Position numbers and translations under genes: made by a program. A stretch of DNA of 64,000 bases, taken from the NCBI GenBank assembly GCA_949987565.1, contig OX465117.1, positions 310,001 to 374,000 on the forward strand, in the 5' to 3' direction. Shown piece after piece: positions 1 to 11,000 of the stretch (position 1 is the stretch's first letter; each line of letters starts with the position of its first letter). The notes under the pieces are model-generated. The model was not told the origin of the DNA, ran no database searches, and saw only the letters and a program-made list of their open reading frames with translations. The DNA is from Luidia sarsii (lineage: Eukaryota; Echinodermata; Asteroidea; Paxillosida; Luidiidae).

Positions 1-159
1 ATTCGTGTTTTGTAAGCCTGAATAGATGTATAAACCACAAATATCACTTGAAATATATTAGTTTTTCATGGTGATTTTTACAATGTTGAGCTCTCTAGCG
101 CTGTCTTGTCTGTGTATAGGTCGGACGAACAATCTAGCGTTTGCATGACCGTGTCGACT

Positions 160-3100
160 TCAGAATATGACCGTGTGTGCGTCCGATTCTACGGCGTCGT
201 CCACCGCGTCGTGCCGCTGAGCTGGTGGGGGCTGATCGCTCTTCCTCCCCGTATGCTGACCGCGGTCTCGCCCGCTGCTCCTGAGTCCGGTCCCCTGCTC
301 CCGTGTTCCGCCACTTCCCTTTTTCTCCTTCATGCGTCGATTCTGAAACCATGTCTTGACCTGAGAGAAAGCACAGCATTTGGCCTATCACTTTCAAATA
401 GATGGACGTTCACTAACCTCAGTTTGCAGTGTGAAAAATTCGATAGAAAGCGGAGTCAAATTGAGTTTCGGCCACACCTTGTAATTCATACGGCAATGGT
501 TTTATAAGCAGTTTTGATCACAATGCGTTGTGTGTTCGAAAGCGCCTAGCCTATAGGCCTATATATAGAGCCTCATTTAGAAGTAATTTCCCACAAACGT
601 ACGCAACTATTTAAGCATAAAATGCAATTTCAAGGGCTCAGTTGTTTATACCCCATGGAACAAGGAAGGCATTTGTTAAAATTTGAAGGTCTGCATGGTA
701 GAAATACCAAGTAGGAGGCTTACGGTAAGAGGTGGTATCACTGCGTACTACCTATGTACATGTACTTGAATTTATTTGTCTTTGAGAAAGGTCCTGCTAG
801 CATCGAAACGTCAGGGACTCTAATTTTTGGATTTTTTCGCAATGAGAAGCGTCTATTAAGAGTCTAGATTTGGTAAAACTAAGGGCTCCATCAGTAACTG
901 TTGTTTATCTGAATTTAGTTTCTGTATGATACATCTAAAAAGCTACAATGTACGGTCCTCTAACATCGTGAGGTTTAATGTGTCTGTCTGCTTTTAAGCA
1001 TAGAGCAAGTTTTAAGAGAGGTTCAGCTATAGAATGGAAAGAGATCACTAAACTTTGTTTTATCAGTAAGACCTTGCTGTATGGTAAGACACAGCCGGGT
1101 ATCTAGCCAGCAATTAGTCCGTCTGAAATACTCCTTGCTAGCCGGGTGGCATTCCAGTAGACAGCGTGAGGTGTTAATTAATGACCGTACAAATAACGGG
1201 TCTCCGTTTTACTGGAGCGAAGATAACGGGATTGCTTCCAAGGTACACACAGACATCGTAATTATTGACTTTCACTGCACTGCTGTACAAAAGATGCTTG
1301 TATACTATTCCTCCATGGTTGTACAGTATGGTTGTGCCATGTACAGCAAGTTTCCTCGCGCTATGGTTGTACCATGTTCTACGGTTATACCCAGACCTGA
1401 CTTTCAGGGAATCATTCCCGGTAAATTTATTTCTATATCTACGATATCACTGACTTCAATATAGGAAAGTTTGCGGTGACACCATGTATCAGGTCTCTTA
1501 AAGGAAGAGGTTTGGTTCTGAAAAGAACCTGAGTGGTAACTCGACGTTTCGACCAGTATGCTCTGGCCGTCATCAGGAGATAGCCAGAGCATACTGGTCG
1601 AAACGTCGAGTTACCACTCAGGTTCTTTTCAGAACCAAACCTCTTCCTTTAAGAGACCTTATACATGGTGTCACCGCAAACTTTCCTATATTGATTCACC
1701 CACCATGCAAAGCCTTAAGTCTTATTTATCACTGACTTCACTGGACCGTGATTTCTATACAAATCTCTGAGCGTATTTCATCCAGTTCAAATCACTTCAA
1801 ATAATTTATTATCTCAATTGTGAGCCATCGAATCAATGCAAACCAAAAAATATGCATTTCTTTAAAGAATCTGAACTTTTGGTGTGATATGTTTTGATTA
1901 TGAAGTTAATTAATACAAAAAAACTGTTGCAAACTGGTCACAGAATAAAAAGACCTGCAATACGCCAATCGCAAAGGTTAGAGGGCCTGACGTTTTGATC
2001 TTAGCAGGACCTTTCTAAAAAGCAAAGAGAAAGGTCCTGCTAGGATCGAAACATCAGGCCCTCTAACTTTTGTGTTTTGATTATGATTTGTTTTACCTGT
2101 GTTTCCGACAGTCCGAGTCCGAGGGCGAGTTCGATTCTCTCCGGCGTGGACAGATACTTCTGCACCAGGAATCGCTCCTCCAGGCCCCGTAGCTGCGAGT
2201 CCACGAACACGGTGCGCGCCTTGCGGCGACGACTCCGAAGCGTGGACCCAATAGTAGGGTCGGACGGGAAGAGGGATGGAATACAAAACCCGGCTGAGAG
2301 AGAAAAAAAGAAAGAAACCGATTATCAAGATTAAAAGTCCTCCAGCACAACAATAGGCATGTCCTGCTTACTGTAAACCCAAGACCACACTATGAAATAT
2401 TGGGGAATAAGATGGTTGCCCAGCACTAATTAATCAGGTTTAGAAATAAGAAAATGTTATGTTGTGATTGATCTGGACAATCCACACTCTACAAACTGTT
2501 TGGCGGTTAGTAAGTATTATCATATTGGCCTAATATCAACTGGTAACATGATAACAGTAATATGAATAGGCCTAGATGTTGGATCCTGCTTACTAATACT
2601 ATTATACATGTCTAATGAACCATGAATGAACTAAATGCAAAATTTAAAAATATACGATACTGGGAGGACCTTTCTCAAAAGCAGAATGACAAAAACAACG
2701 TCCGTGTCATCTGGTGATTAGTTGATGACTGTTTTTTTGCCAACCTTTGTTTTTATGGTTTTCTAAACTGCGGCAGTTTCGCAATGCGAATGGCTATTAG
2801 TATTATTTAGTACTTCATACCAATGGGAATGAACATCTGCCTTATAAAACCTCAATTGTTCTTGACCTTAAAGAAACATGTTCCGATTCAGTTCTACTCG
2901 TTGACAGGCAGTGGACTTTCTACTAATCCCATGGGACGTGCGTGTGACAAGTTGTAGACCGTGGATGTACCCCAGAGTACGAGAATGAAGCGAAGCGTAC
3001 CCCCCGAGACCGCCCGGGTTGTCGTCACGATTGACCCTTCAGTGATCCGCAGCTGACGCGCTGCTCCTAACGCGTACTCCCCATCGCCCGTTCGTTCTAA

Positions 3101-5276
3101 CTGGCTTGATTCAAGCATCACATCGGAGTGTCCTATACGGCAAGGCGGGTGGGCTGCTACCCACCACCCCAACCTCTTGGTCTTGGAGTGTGAGATGTTT
3201 ATTGTGGTTGGCTGACACTCCCAATCCTGGTTTAGATACTTAGCTGCGGTCTGATGCAAAAATGGTCCCAGCACCAAAAAGTGCGCGTCTGTATACCGTA
3301 GACTTTGTTTGGACATGTTTACACTTTACAATGGGCTTATAGTCGGTGCATTTTCTGACCTGAATCGTGGTTCCAGCCTACAAACCTAAAATCCTTCAAT
3401 GCCATGGTAACCGCTCCATAACAATCAAATCTTGTTTTTCAAGAGGCTCATAACATGTCTAATATGAATCTAAAATTCAGTGGGCCTGACGTTTCGATTC
3501 TAGCAGGACCTTTCTCAAAGGCAGAGACTCTGCCTTTGAGAAAGGTCCTGCTAGGATCGAAACGTCAGGCCCACTAAATTTTAGATTTACATTTTGGTAA
3601 TTTTAGTCAGTAAGCAGTTTGCAACATTTTGGTCTATCACCTTATGTCTAATATGAATCAGAACGCCATAGCTCTTTGGTCACGATCCGAAAAGACTTTC
3701 TGAATGCACTGGTATAGCTACATAGCCCTATACTACACTATAATACCAGCAATAATCGGACGGTGGACCGACTGACCTACAGATGTTTCGTGTCGTCATT
3801 TTCCTATCTTTTTTCTTATCATCGAATAAATGTATGACCGAAAGGTGTCATTAAATTGATGATAAAACAGTAATGGGCAGAGGGAGGAAAAAAGCTTATC
3901 TGGGAAATGATTTTGATATTGTGGTTGTTATAATGCAGCATTTTTGTTGAAAATTCAGCAACAAAAAATCACCCGCTTTTGAAAAAGGGTCTAACGTTTC
4001 GATTAACGCAGGATCAACGATTTTCTGAATGTCCCTGCTAGAATCTAAATATCAGAGATTTTTAAATCAGTAAGTAGTTTGCAACAGCTTGCTGCTACTT
4101 TTAGTCACCCACTTATACTTAAAAAAAAATTCCCTAAATTAAATTATTTAAATCCATTCCTTATTGTTAGCCTTCTTCTATTTAAGAAACATTCGAATCG
4201 GATCATGGTATACTCCATTTGAAGTCTAGTAATTATTACTTAGGCCTATTAAATTTATCAATTAATCAATGGAAAAGCTACCTCTTTGTCTTGGTAAGTT
4301 ACACACTTCAATGAATAAATTTAATCTTCATCACAAGAAACAAGGAATATGGTTGAGCGAGTGGTTTCAAAACATTCACAAAAAAACATTGAGTGCAAAA
4401 TCACATGGCCAACGCACGGTCTGGTTAGCCAGAAATGCTGAAAATCTTTGAGAAAATTTGACCGACAAATATCAATAGCTGGGCTTGGCTTTTATTGTCA
4501 TAGACAAAACAACCCACATTTTCACTAATCGATGGTCAAAATATGAGCCGGTGACATTGTTTGAACAATAACGTCAAGCCTATAAACTTTGTTTTTGTCA
4601 AAAATAACGATCAACTCATGACCACAGCAAGTCTTAGGCAAACGATACTGCCCAACATTATTTTGCCAAACGTTTTTACAGTGATAAGTGAACAACAAAA
4701 TTCTTGCAAAGGTCTACAAAATGTAGCGTGCGTGATGTTCTGATCTAGCAGGACCTTTCTCATAAGCAGACAACCTTTAAGAGGTGTATGGTTTTTAGGA
4801 AACTACGGAATGATGCAAAATTTGAGATTGAGGGATGGAATTGTAATCTTACCTGAGGTGCGAATCACAAAAGGCCACGGGTCTGTTTGTTCGTCAGTTC
4901 CTCCATCTTTGCAGAGGCAAGCGTTGGGCGTGCACGAGGAAAAACCCAGGCACTTAGACAGGGTAGGACGAGCCGTGTACGAGAAACACGTTGACGAGTT
5001 CGTGGAGGGTTTCACCGGGGTTCGTACCCCGTCGGAGCGATCGCTGCCCGGCGATTGGGAGCTCAGCCCGGGGTGGGCCAGCGGGCGCGACGCGGTCAGT
5101 GTCGGCGGGGCTGTTCGGGGTAGTTGCCCCATGGCGCCACGGCTCAGGATGTCCTCGATGGAGAACGGCGTGGCACCGTGCGTGAGCTGAGGCCTTACGG
5201 GGCCCGAGCTCCTGCCATCGGTAGGGGGTGGGCAGACCACTCCGCTTAGAGCGATTGGTGGACGAGCGAAATCCAT
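160..5276 (-). CDS. BSX: BSX-like homeobox transcription factor, complete, 3 exons
   Basis: Exons 5276-4853, 2293-2097 and 360-160 join in frame (phases 1 and 0) into 273 codons ending in TGA at 162-160. Donors are CAG/gtaaga and CAG/gtaaaa; acceptors are ctctctcag and tttctctcag. Residues 38-44 (FSIEDIL) form an eh1-like repressor motif near the N-terminus, as in vertebrate BSX. The homeodomain is at about residues 164-223: it begins RRKARTVF, contains [12 protein letters not shown], and has helix 3 [15 protein letters not shown] with Gln at position 50. [16 protein letters not shown] and [16 protein letters not shown] are the BSX signature; BARX and BarH differ at these sites. The homeobox is interrupted between positions 44 and 45, a common homeobox intron site. 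Oddities are [18 protein letters not shown] in helix 1, MKEKK instead of MKHKK, and a short Gly/Arg-rich then acidic tail. It should act as a sequence-specific nuclear DNA-binding factor. Family call is strong; one-to-one orthology is inferred. Confidence 0.85.
1456..1694. repeat. Near-perfect foldback element, 112-bp arms
   Basis: The arms 1456-1567 and 1583-1694 are reverse complements with one mismatch that I can see, around a 15-bp loop. Both strands therefore encode nearly the same short ORF, which is an artefact. The arm carries segments (ACATGGTGTCACCGCAAAC, GGTTCTTTTCAGAACCA) that recur in introns elsewhere in the window. Confidence 0.9.
1978..2068. repeat. Foldback element, subfamily B
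   Basis: Inverted copies of the GTTAGAGGGCCTGACG…CTAGCAGGACC arm meet at a short centre, ten bases from the end of homeobox exon 2's donor. The outer flank (about 1920-1977) holds the typical TGTTGCAAACTG…ACCTGCAATAC sequence of this subfamily. Confidence 0.8.
2894..3316 (-). other. Unexplained GC-rich 140-codon ORF in intron 1 of the BSX-like gene
   Basis: An open frame of 140 codons lies on the same strand as the homeobox gene, inside its first intron. The stretch at about 2930-3200 is GC- and CpG-rich compared with the AT-rich repeats around it. I recognise no domain and no clear splice sites tying it to the gene. It could be a conserved regulatory element, an alternative exon, or a relic. 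Coding status is doubtful. Confidence 0.2.
3474..3643. repeat. Foldback element, subfamily A
   Basis: Arms from AGTGGGCCTGACGTTTCGAT to the reverse complement ending CAGGCCCACTAAATT, with the centre in AAAGGCAGAGACTCTGCCTTT. The right flank carries the terminal TTTGGTAATTTTAGTCAG and AAGCAGTTTGCAACAT. Confidence 0.85.
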
Positions 5277-6518
5277 CGAATTTGCTCCAATTCGATTTCT
5301 GACAAACCTGATGAGTTCAGACGATATCGCCTATAATACAGGCAAACTAAACTTAGCGCTCCGTCTTCTGTGTTTAGAGAAGAGTTTTTCCAACATTCGA
5401 CGAAGACAAAAAGGCATCAAATGTTTCACCCACAGGGTGAATCACATAAGCTTGGTATTGCTTCAGATAGTTCGTTGCAGACATAAACCCCAATCGAACG
5501 GATCTTGAGAATTCTGGGATTTCGATGATTTGTTCTGCCCGAATCTCGAACGAGGAGGGACATGTGTGGCTCACCACAAACACCCCTCTATTGCTCAATA
5601 AAAACAAGCAATTTGCACTTGAAGTCTAGGTGGTTTTATACCTCCATTCTAGCTGGAACTTAGGCTGTCATCTTTCCGGATGGTCGCTGGTGTTTGAAGC
5701 TTTCTGACCCTTGCTCTTGACCCGCGTATCTGTCAACTTGTGTGGCTGCTCGTCTTGACGATCCTTTTAAGAGTTTGGTGAAAGTCAAAAGACCACAGGA
5801 GAGGCGTGCACATCCGACTAGTCAACGCTTTCAGAAGTGCGGCTTCTTTTTTTCTGGGCGACAGTAGTTTACATTGTCACGCCAGCGCTGTCTACAAGAG
5901 TTTTTTTTCAAAGTTGGCGAGATGAAGTCTTGTCTTCATTTCTTGCCGTGCACTGTGTGAAACTCGTCATTTAGCGCTGAGCAGACATGCTTCTTCCAAG
6001 GCCGAACGGGCCGAACCACCTACAAGCGTATCCCTCCTCCCACAGTGATTACACTCGTTGACCAGTGGGTCTGCTCACGCAAACATCCATCTAAAAAAGT
6101 AGGACCACTATAGCACAATACACCGCTGACCTTCTACCAGACGGAGACATTTTCTCGGGTGTCATGTTACGGTTTAACCACGCATGAGCCTCATGTCGTG
6201 GACTTGTAAGTTATCGGTTACTCCGAATATCTACAATCCTTCAAATTGCGAAAACGAACAATCGGTTGGAAAGTGCTTTTAAATCAGTTGAATTCTCCCA
6301 TTTTCATGAGCGGCTATACTTTGTCCTTTCTGTATCGAGACAATTTTAGTACGCGTATAATACGGATTCGCAGTGCCACTTTTATCAACGCCACCCAGGG
6401 TAAATTGCTATCGATCATATCACGCGTAACACATACAGTACTTGCTATAATTATAAAAATTAACTTCTAATACTCATTAACATGTATTCTGATCAAAGAT
6501 GGAATTCGAATACACCAT
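5277..6518. other. Upstream flank of the BSX-like gene, no gene seen
   Basis: About 1.2 kb upstream of the BSX-like start codon. A TATA-like stretch (TATTATAGG on the minus strand, about 5329-5337) lies some 55 bases upstream of the ATG. No exon with usable splice sites or recognisable protein similarity was seen, and I could not assign a repeat family. Promoter function is inferred from position. Confidence 0.3.
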
Positions 6519-6707
6519 AGCTGCCAACATATCGTCAAGGAAATTAGGAATACTTTTAGTTCAAAAAGAGGAATCACAGAGCAAACTACATAGGAATTCA
6601 TATGTATTTCCAAGCCACAAATCGGAATCTGTTGTCAAGACAAGATCAATTTTTACCCCCAAAGAGGAATGATTCCTCCAAAAAAGGAATGGTTGGCAGC
6701 TAAGATA
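6519..6707. repeat. Short inverted-repeat element (MITE-like)
   Basis: Begins ATAGCTGCCAAC and ends GGTTGGCAGCTAA, which are inverted. The internal sequence (GAGGAATCACAGAGCAAACT, ATGTATTTCCAAGCCA) recurs at about 8446-8600 and, inverted, at about 23010-23185. Confidence 0.65.
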
Positions 6708-7194
6708 CAAAGACGTTCTCTTAAGAAAGCAATGTCGTCATATTCTGTCAACCTAACGGCTGGCCACACTATGATTCATAGCTCCAATTAGCCTGTCTTC
6801 TGTCTGTCTGTATATTAATCACCTTGTCTGGGACACTCTTATATAGGGACATATCACTTTCAAGTCTCGACGATTTCATCAAGATCACTGCCTCTGGCAC
6901 TACTGAAAACATGACTGCTTTAGGGAGAGGTATAAACACAAGTATCTCTACAGAACCACTGCTTACAAGGACTGCTGTCCTATCTTGAGAAGTGTTTCTT
7001 TTTTCATTTCTTTCTCCAGGGACAACTTTGGCAAAGGTCCAGCGAGGATCAAAACGTGCGACCCTCAACATTGTTGAGAAGAATTTGACCATTAACCGCT
7101 GTATATATTCAGGGATAATAAGTTAATAATCCTATTTTTTCATTCAGACGCAAACTAAATCATCACATTTTAAGGATCTCTGACTGGCATACTA

Positions 7195-7440
7195 AATTCT
7201 CCATGGTCCTGCCCCTCAATATCACTCAGAACTCTTTACTTTGTTCTAGTTCTTTAAGATCATCAACTTTTTAGTTAACCCTTGGACATTGTATAATTAC
7301 TAGATACGGGACCAAGCTTGTTCAGTAATTGCCACTACCCTTTGGAACAAACTACCAGAGCATGTTCATAACACCCATTCCCTTGATTAAGATCTTGCTG
7401 AAAACACACCTTTTTAATTCATAATTTAATTCCTCACAAG
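7195..7440 (+). mobile_element. LINE reverse-transcriptase C-terminal relic
   Basis: One frame reads ATTLWNKLPEHVHNTHSLD and, after a one-base shift, KILLKTHLFNS then a stop. This is the characteristic LW..LP..V…SLxxFKxxLKTHLF ending of CR1/L2-like ORF2 proteins. It is decayed and 5'-truncated. A related inverted fragment lies at about 40246-40335. Confidence 0.65.
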
Positions 7441-7525
7441 AAAAGATAGAAGAAAAGATAGAAGAGCACTGGTAAGTTAATCCAGAGGTCTCTGTTCAAG
7501 TCCTTGTCGCGTCATTTTTTTTTTG
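7441..7525. mobile_element. tRNA-derived SINE fragment (family 2)
   Basis: Contains AGAAGAGCACTGGTAAGTTA, ATCCAGAGGTCTC and a decayed B box (GTTCAAGTCC). It matches better copies of the same family at 12156-12430, 24575-24800 and 59715-59960. Confidence 0.55.
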
Positions 7526-8029
7526 CCAATTATTGTTCATTTGATGTATTACAATTATAAAAGTCAATTGCATACCAGCAGTATGAGGATCACACAGTGG
7601 ATCAAGCTCTTTCTATTACATATTTAAACAAAGATTCGAATGCTTCTGACTTAGGCCTAACTCCAGTGTAGATGCATGCACATGTAGTTCAGGAAGGAAG
7701 TCAACGAAGGGCTGGATAGCTCACGTGAAGGAATGCTGGTATGTAAATCAACCTGGCTTCAACTTCAAGATAAATTTCTACTCAGTTCATCTTTCTTATC
7801 TTTAATAAAAAAATAGAGATAAAAGATAGGATCACATCCAAACATTCAACATTTGATTTTCCAGGATTTTGTACGTCAAACCTGATATTTCGGATTCAGG
7901 TCTTGACGCAGTTCAATTATCTTTGTAATAATTGATAAGAAGCTCTTTGATATTGGTCTTAGTCCTTTGCATATCTTTTGGGCTAGCTATTATCATGGAT
8001 AGGCATAACAGCTGTGTGTTGTCTGTGTC

Positions 8030-11000
8030 CTATCTCCGTTCTCCGCTCACCTCAAGGAGGTGTTCAATGATTTGGAGTTGGTGCTCGTAGCGTGACCGGC
8101 GTTGTCTCAATAGTTGTAATAGCTCGTCATCAGTAAACTCATCCCCATCTGACGCATCTGTCTCCCTCTCTTGCTGACCTGGGCAGGTAAAGAAGATGAC
8201 AGATGCTATGACAGGCTGACTGGATGCTGTAATTTGCCAAGTGCCTGGTAAAAGGGCGATTAGATGCTAAACTCATTTCATGCCCTTCTGCTTGGATGAC
8301 ATTCTGTCTAATCTATTTCATGGCTTTGGAGTTACATCATCATGATATAATATTATGTGATCATTGAATGTGGATAGGTTTGTAGGTGTACAAAATAATC
8401 AAAATAATGCGTCATTAAAACCAACGGCCTTAGGATAGCTGCCAACCTATCTTAAAGGAAATCAGCTTCAGCTTCTGCTGTAGGAATCACAGAGCAAACT
8501 ACATAGGAATACATGTGTATTTCCAAGCCAAAAATCAGAATCTGTTGTCAAGAACTTATAAAAATTGATACATTTTTTACACTCTCCAAATACCTATAAT
8601 GCAGTCCCAACCACAAACATCAGTTCCATTTTTAACTTTTGATGAACAAAAAGAGAATGTAAAAAACAGCTTCTTATGCTTATTGTATAATCATTTCCCA
8701 GATTGTTCTTTCTTTCCCTGTTTGTTTGGGAAAGGTGTATTTATGGTGTGGGTGTCGAGAATCTGCTAGCTCATGAATGCATCTAAATCCCCAATAGACT
8801 TCAAAAGTTAGAGGCCCTGATATTTCCATCCTAGCAGGGCCTTCCTCAAAGGATCGAAACGTCAGGCCCTCTAACTTTTAAGATTAATATATTACAGGTC
8901 AGTTTAGTCAGTGAGCAGTTCACAACAGTATCTACTTCATTTTCCCCGTAGACTGAAGTCAAATCATTCACACACAGCACTGTTCAAGGAAGATACGAAG
9001 ATAATTCAATGAGGGTTTTCCCTGCTGCACGTAATAAGCATTGAGTGCCCATTGATACAAAGCGATGGCTAGTCTGCAGACCTCTAAGAAGCACATTGAA
9101 AATATCCTGCATACAATACATGACAACAAGTCCAGGTACCAGACCTTCCGGAACTATTTTCCTCGTCCCAGGAATAGAAGCGAGAGTTAGGGAGTCATGC
9201 AGTGGGGTAAGCCTTCTCACCTTGACTGATTGGTTGTCATGGCAACTCACACCATTGCCCTAGGCAGAGGGATTAGTAACCCATCTCTCTGTATAAACCA
9301 ACTCCTTAGTGGCAAGACCAACCGCCAGATGTCTTAGATCCAAGACAAAGTGCTCAAATAACAACGGGATACTTTTGTGTGGTTGAAACTGAAGATTCAT
9401 GAGACAACAAGATAGATACCAGACTATACAGGCCTGCATTTCCATTGTCGGAAAGCCACAATGGAGTAAGAGCTAAACTTGGGATGCGGAAATTTTGCCT
9501 GGTGATAGCCTGAGGTTATATATCCAATGTAAGAATGTTGCAAAATGTTTACACTTTGCATTTGAGAAAGGTCCTGCTAGAATCAAAACATCAGGCCCTC
9601 TAACTTTTGAGATTTATAAATTGCAGGTTATTTTAGTTAGTGAGTAATTTGCAACAGTTTTTGCATTAACCATTGTTTACTGGATATCCAGGTTTTTCAC
9701 TAATTAGCATGTCTGCAGGAGCGTCCAAATGTGCAGAATCCGAGTGTTTTGAATCGGAGTATTTCCATTTGACATTTGATGACATGCGTTCCACACACAT
9801 CCATGTGAATTGAACACTGATCGTCAAAAACCTGAGCCTGAAAACTCTCTATACATGGCAATGAATGCTTCTGACTACTGCCCTCATCACTGCAAGGATA
9901 CTTGACTGCATGTGATGGCCCTTACATAAGGGCTAGATAACTCAGATGGCTGATGCCTTAAACCAGTAGCCTGGGTTCACAATTTTCATAAATTACATTG
10001 CCCAAAGTGATAACAGTGTCTCTATGGAAAGGCCATGAATGTAGTGCAGTCATGGCCTTAGCTAAAGCCTTGTGTTTAGATTATGGACTTACCTTGAACA
10101 GGGGCTGCAATGGACACTTCAGATTTGTGTGAGGCCAGAGAGGAATGCATGCTGGGAAGGCTGTCAATGCTTGACTGGGGTGAGGTGACCATGTGCCCTC
10201 TGGGTGTGCCAAACAGTCGATCAGATATGACCTGGCCATATGAACCAAACAACCTTACCTTTAGTAATCCTAAAAGGTTCAGCTTTCTTTGGCATTTTAC
10301 AATATTTAGAAGAAAATTTATTGATTTTTAAGAATCTCTTTCAGAAAAGTGGACCAAGTCTGTTGCTCTTTTTTTTAAAGCCTACAGACAGGGATATGTA
10401 AATTTGTAAGTATATAATAATGGCTAGTAGTTCATCATCATCATCGTCATTGTCATCAACATCATTGTCGTCATTGTCATTGCCATCGTTATCGTCATCA
10501 TCATTGTCATTATGGTCATCGTCATCACCATCATCATCGATGTCACTGTCATCACTGTCGTCATCGTCATCATCATCGTTCCCACCTGTCCTACTGCAGT
10601 GCCCACAGGTGATGAGGGGTATGCTACAATGCCCCTCCTCCCTCTCTCCTCCCCGTCTCCTTCCTCCATCTCCTCAGGCTGTCTCCCGCTATCCTCATCT
10701 CCCTCTTCACTGCCTCCCAGACCGCCACCCTCCTCCTTGAAGTCAAGTCTCGGGGACTGCTCTCGCCTCCTGACACCAGAGCTTCCTAGATGCTGATGGG
10801 GTATTCTCTTGGAACCTTGCATCTGATGAGAAGGAGCTGCATGTGATTCAGGACTAAAGGCATCTAAGTGCTCTTGAAGCTGCTGATTAGATGAATGACT
10901 ATCTCCTTGTGAACTGTCATCCCTTGATGGTGCAAGATGCTGAGCATCTCGTTGCCAGGCAACAGATGAGTCTCGATATGCATCCTGAGCTGGGTGCTGA

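Noticed and set aside
106..507. 133-codon plus-strand ORF
   Set aside because: Antisense of the exon that encodes [11 protein letters not shown].
1558..1770. 70-codon ORF and its minus-strand twin at 1404-1592
   Set aside because: The same arm of the foldback read on opposite strands.
4810..5190. 126-codon plus-strand ORF
   Set aside because: Antisense shadow of BSX-like exon 1, whose minus-strand frame has the eh1 motif and joins the homeobox exons.
10420..10740. Ser-rich ORF on the plus strand
   Set aside because: Translation of the ATC/GTC microsatellite and antisense of the PROSER3-like exon.
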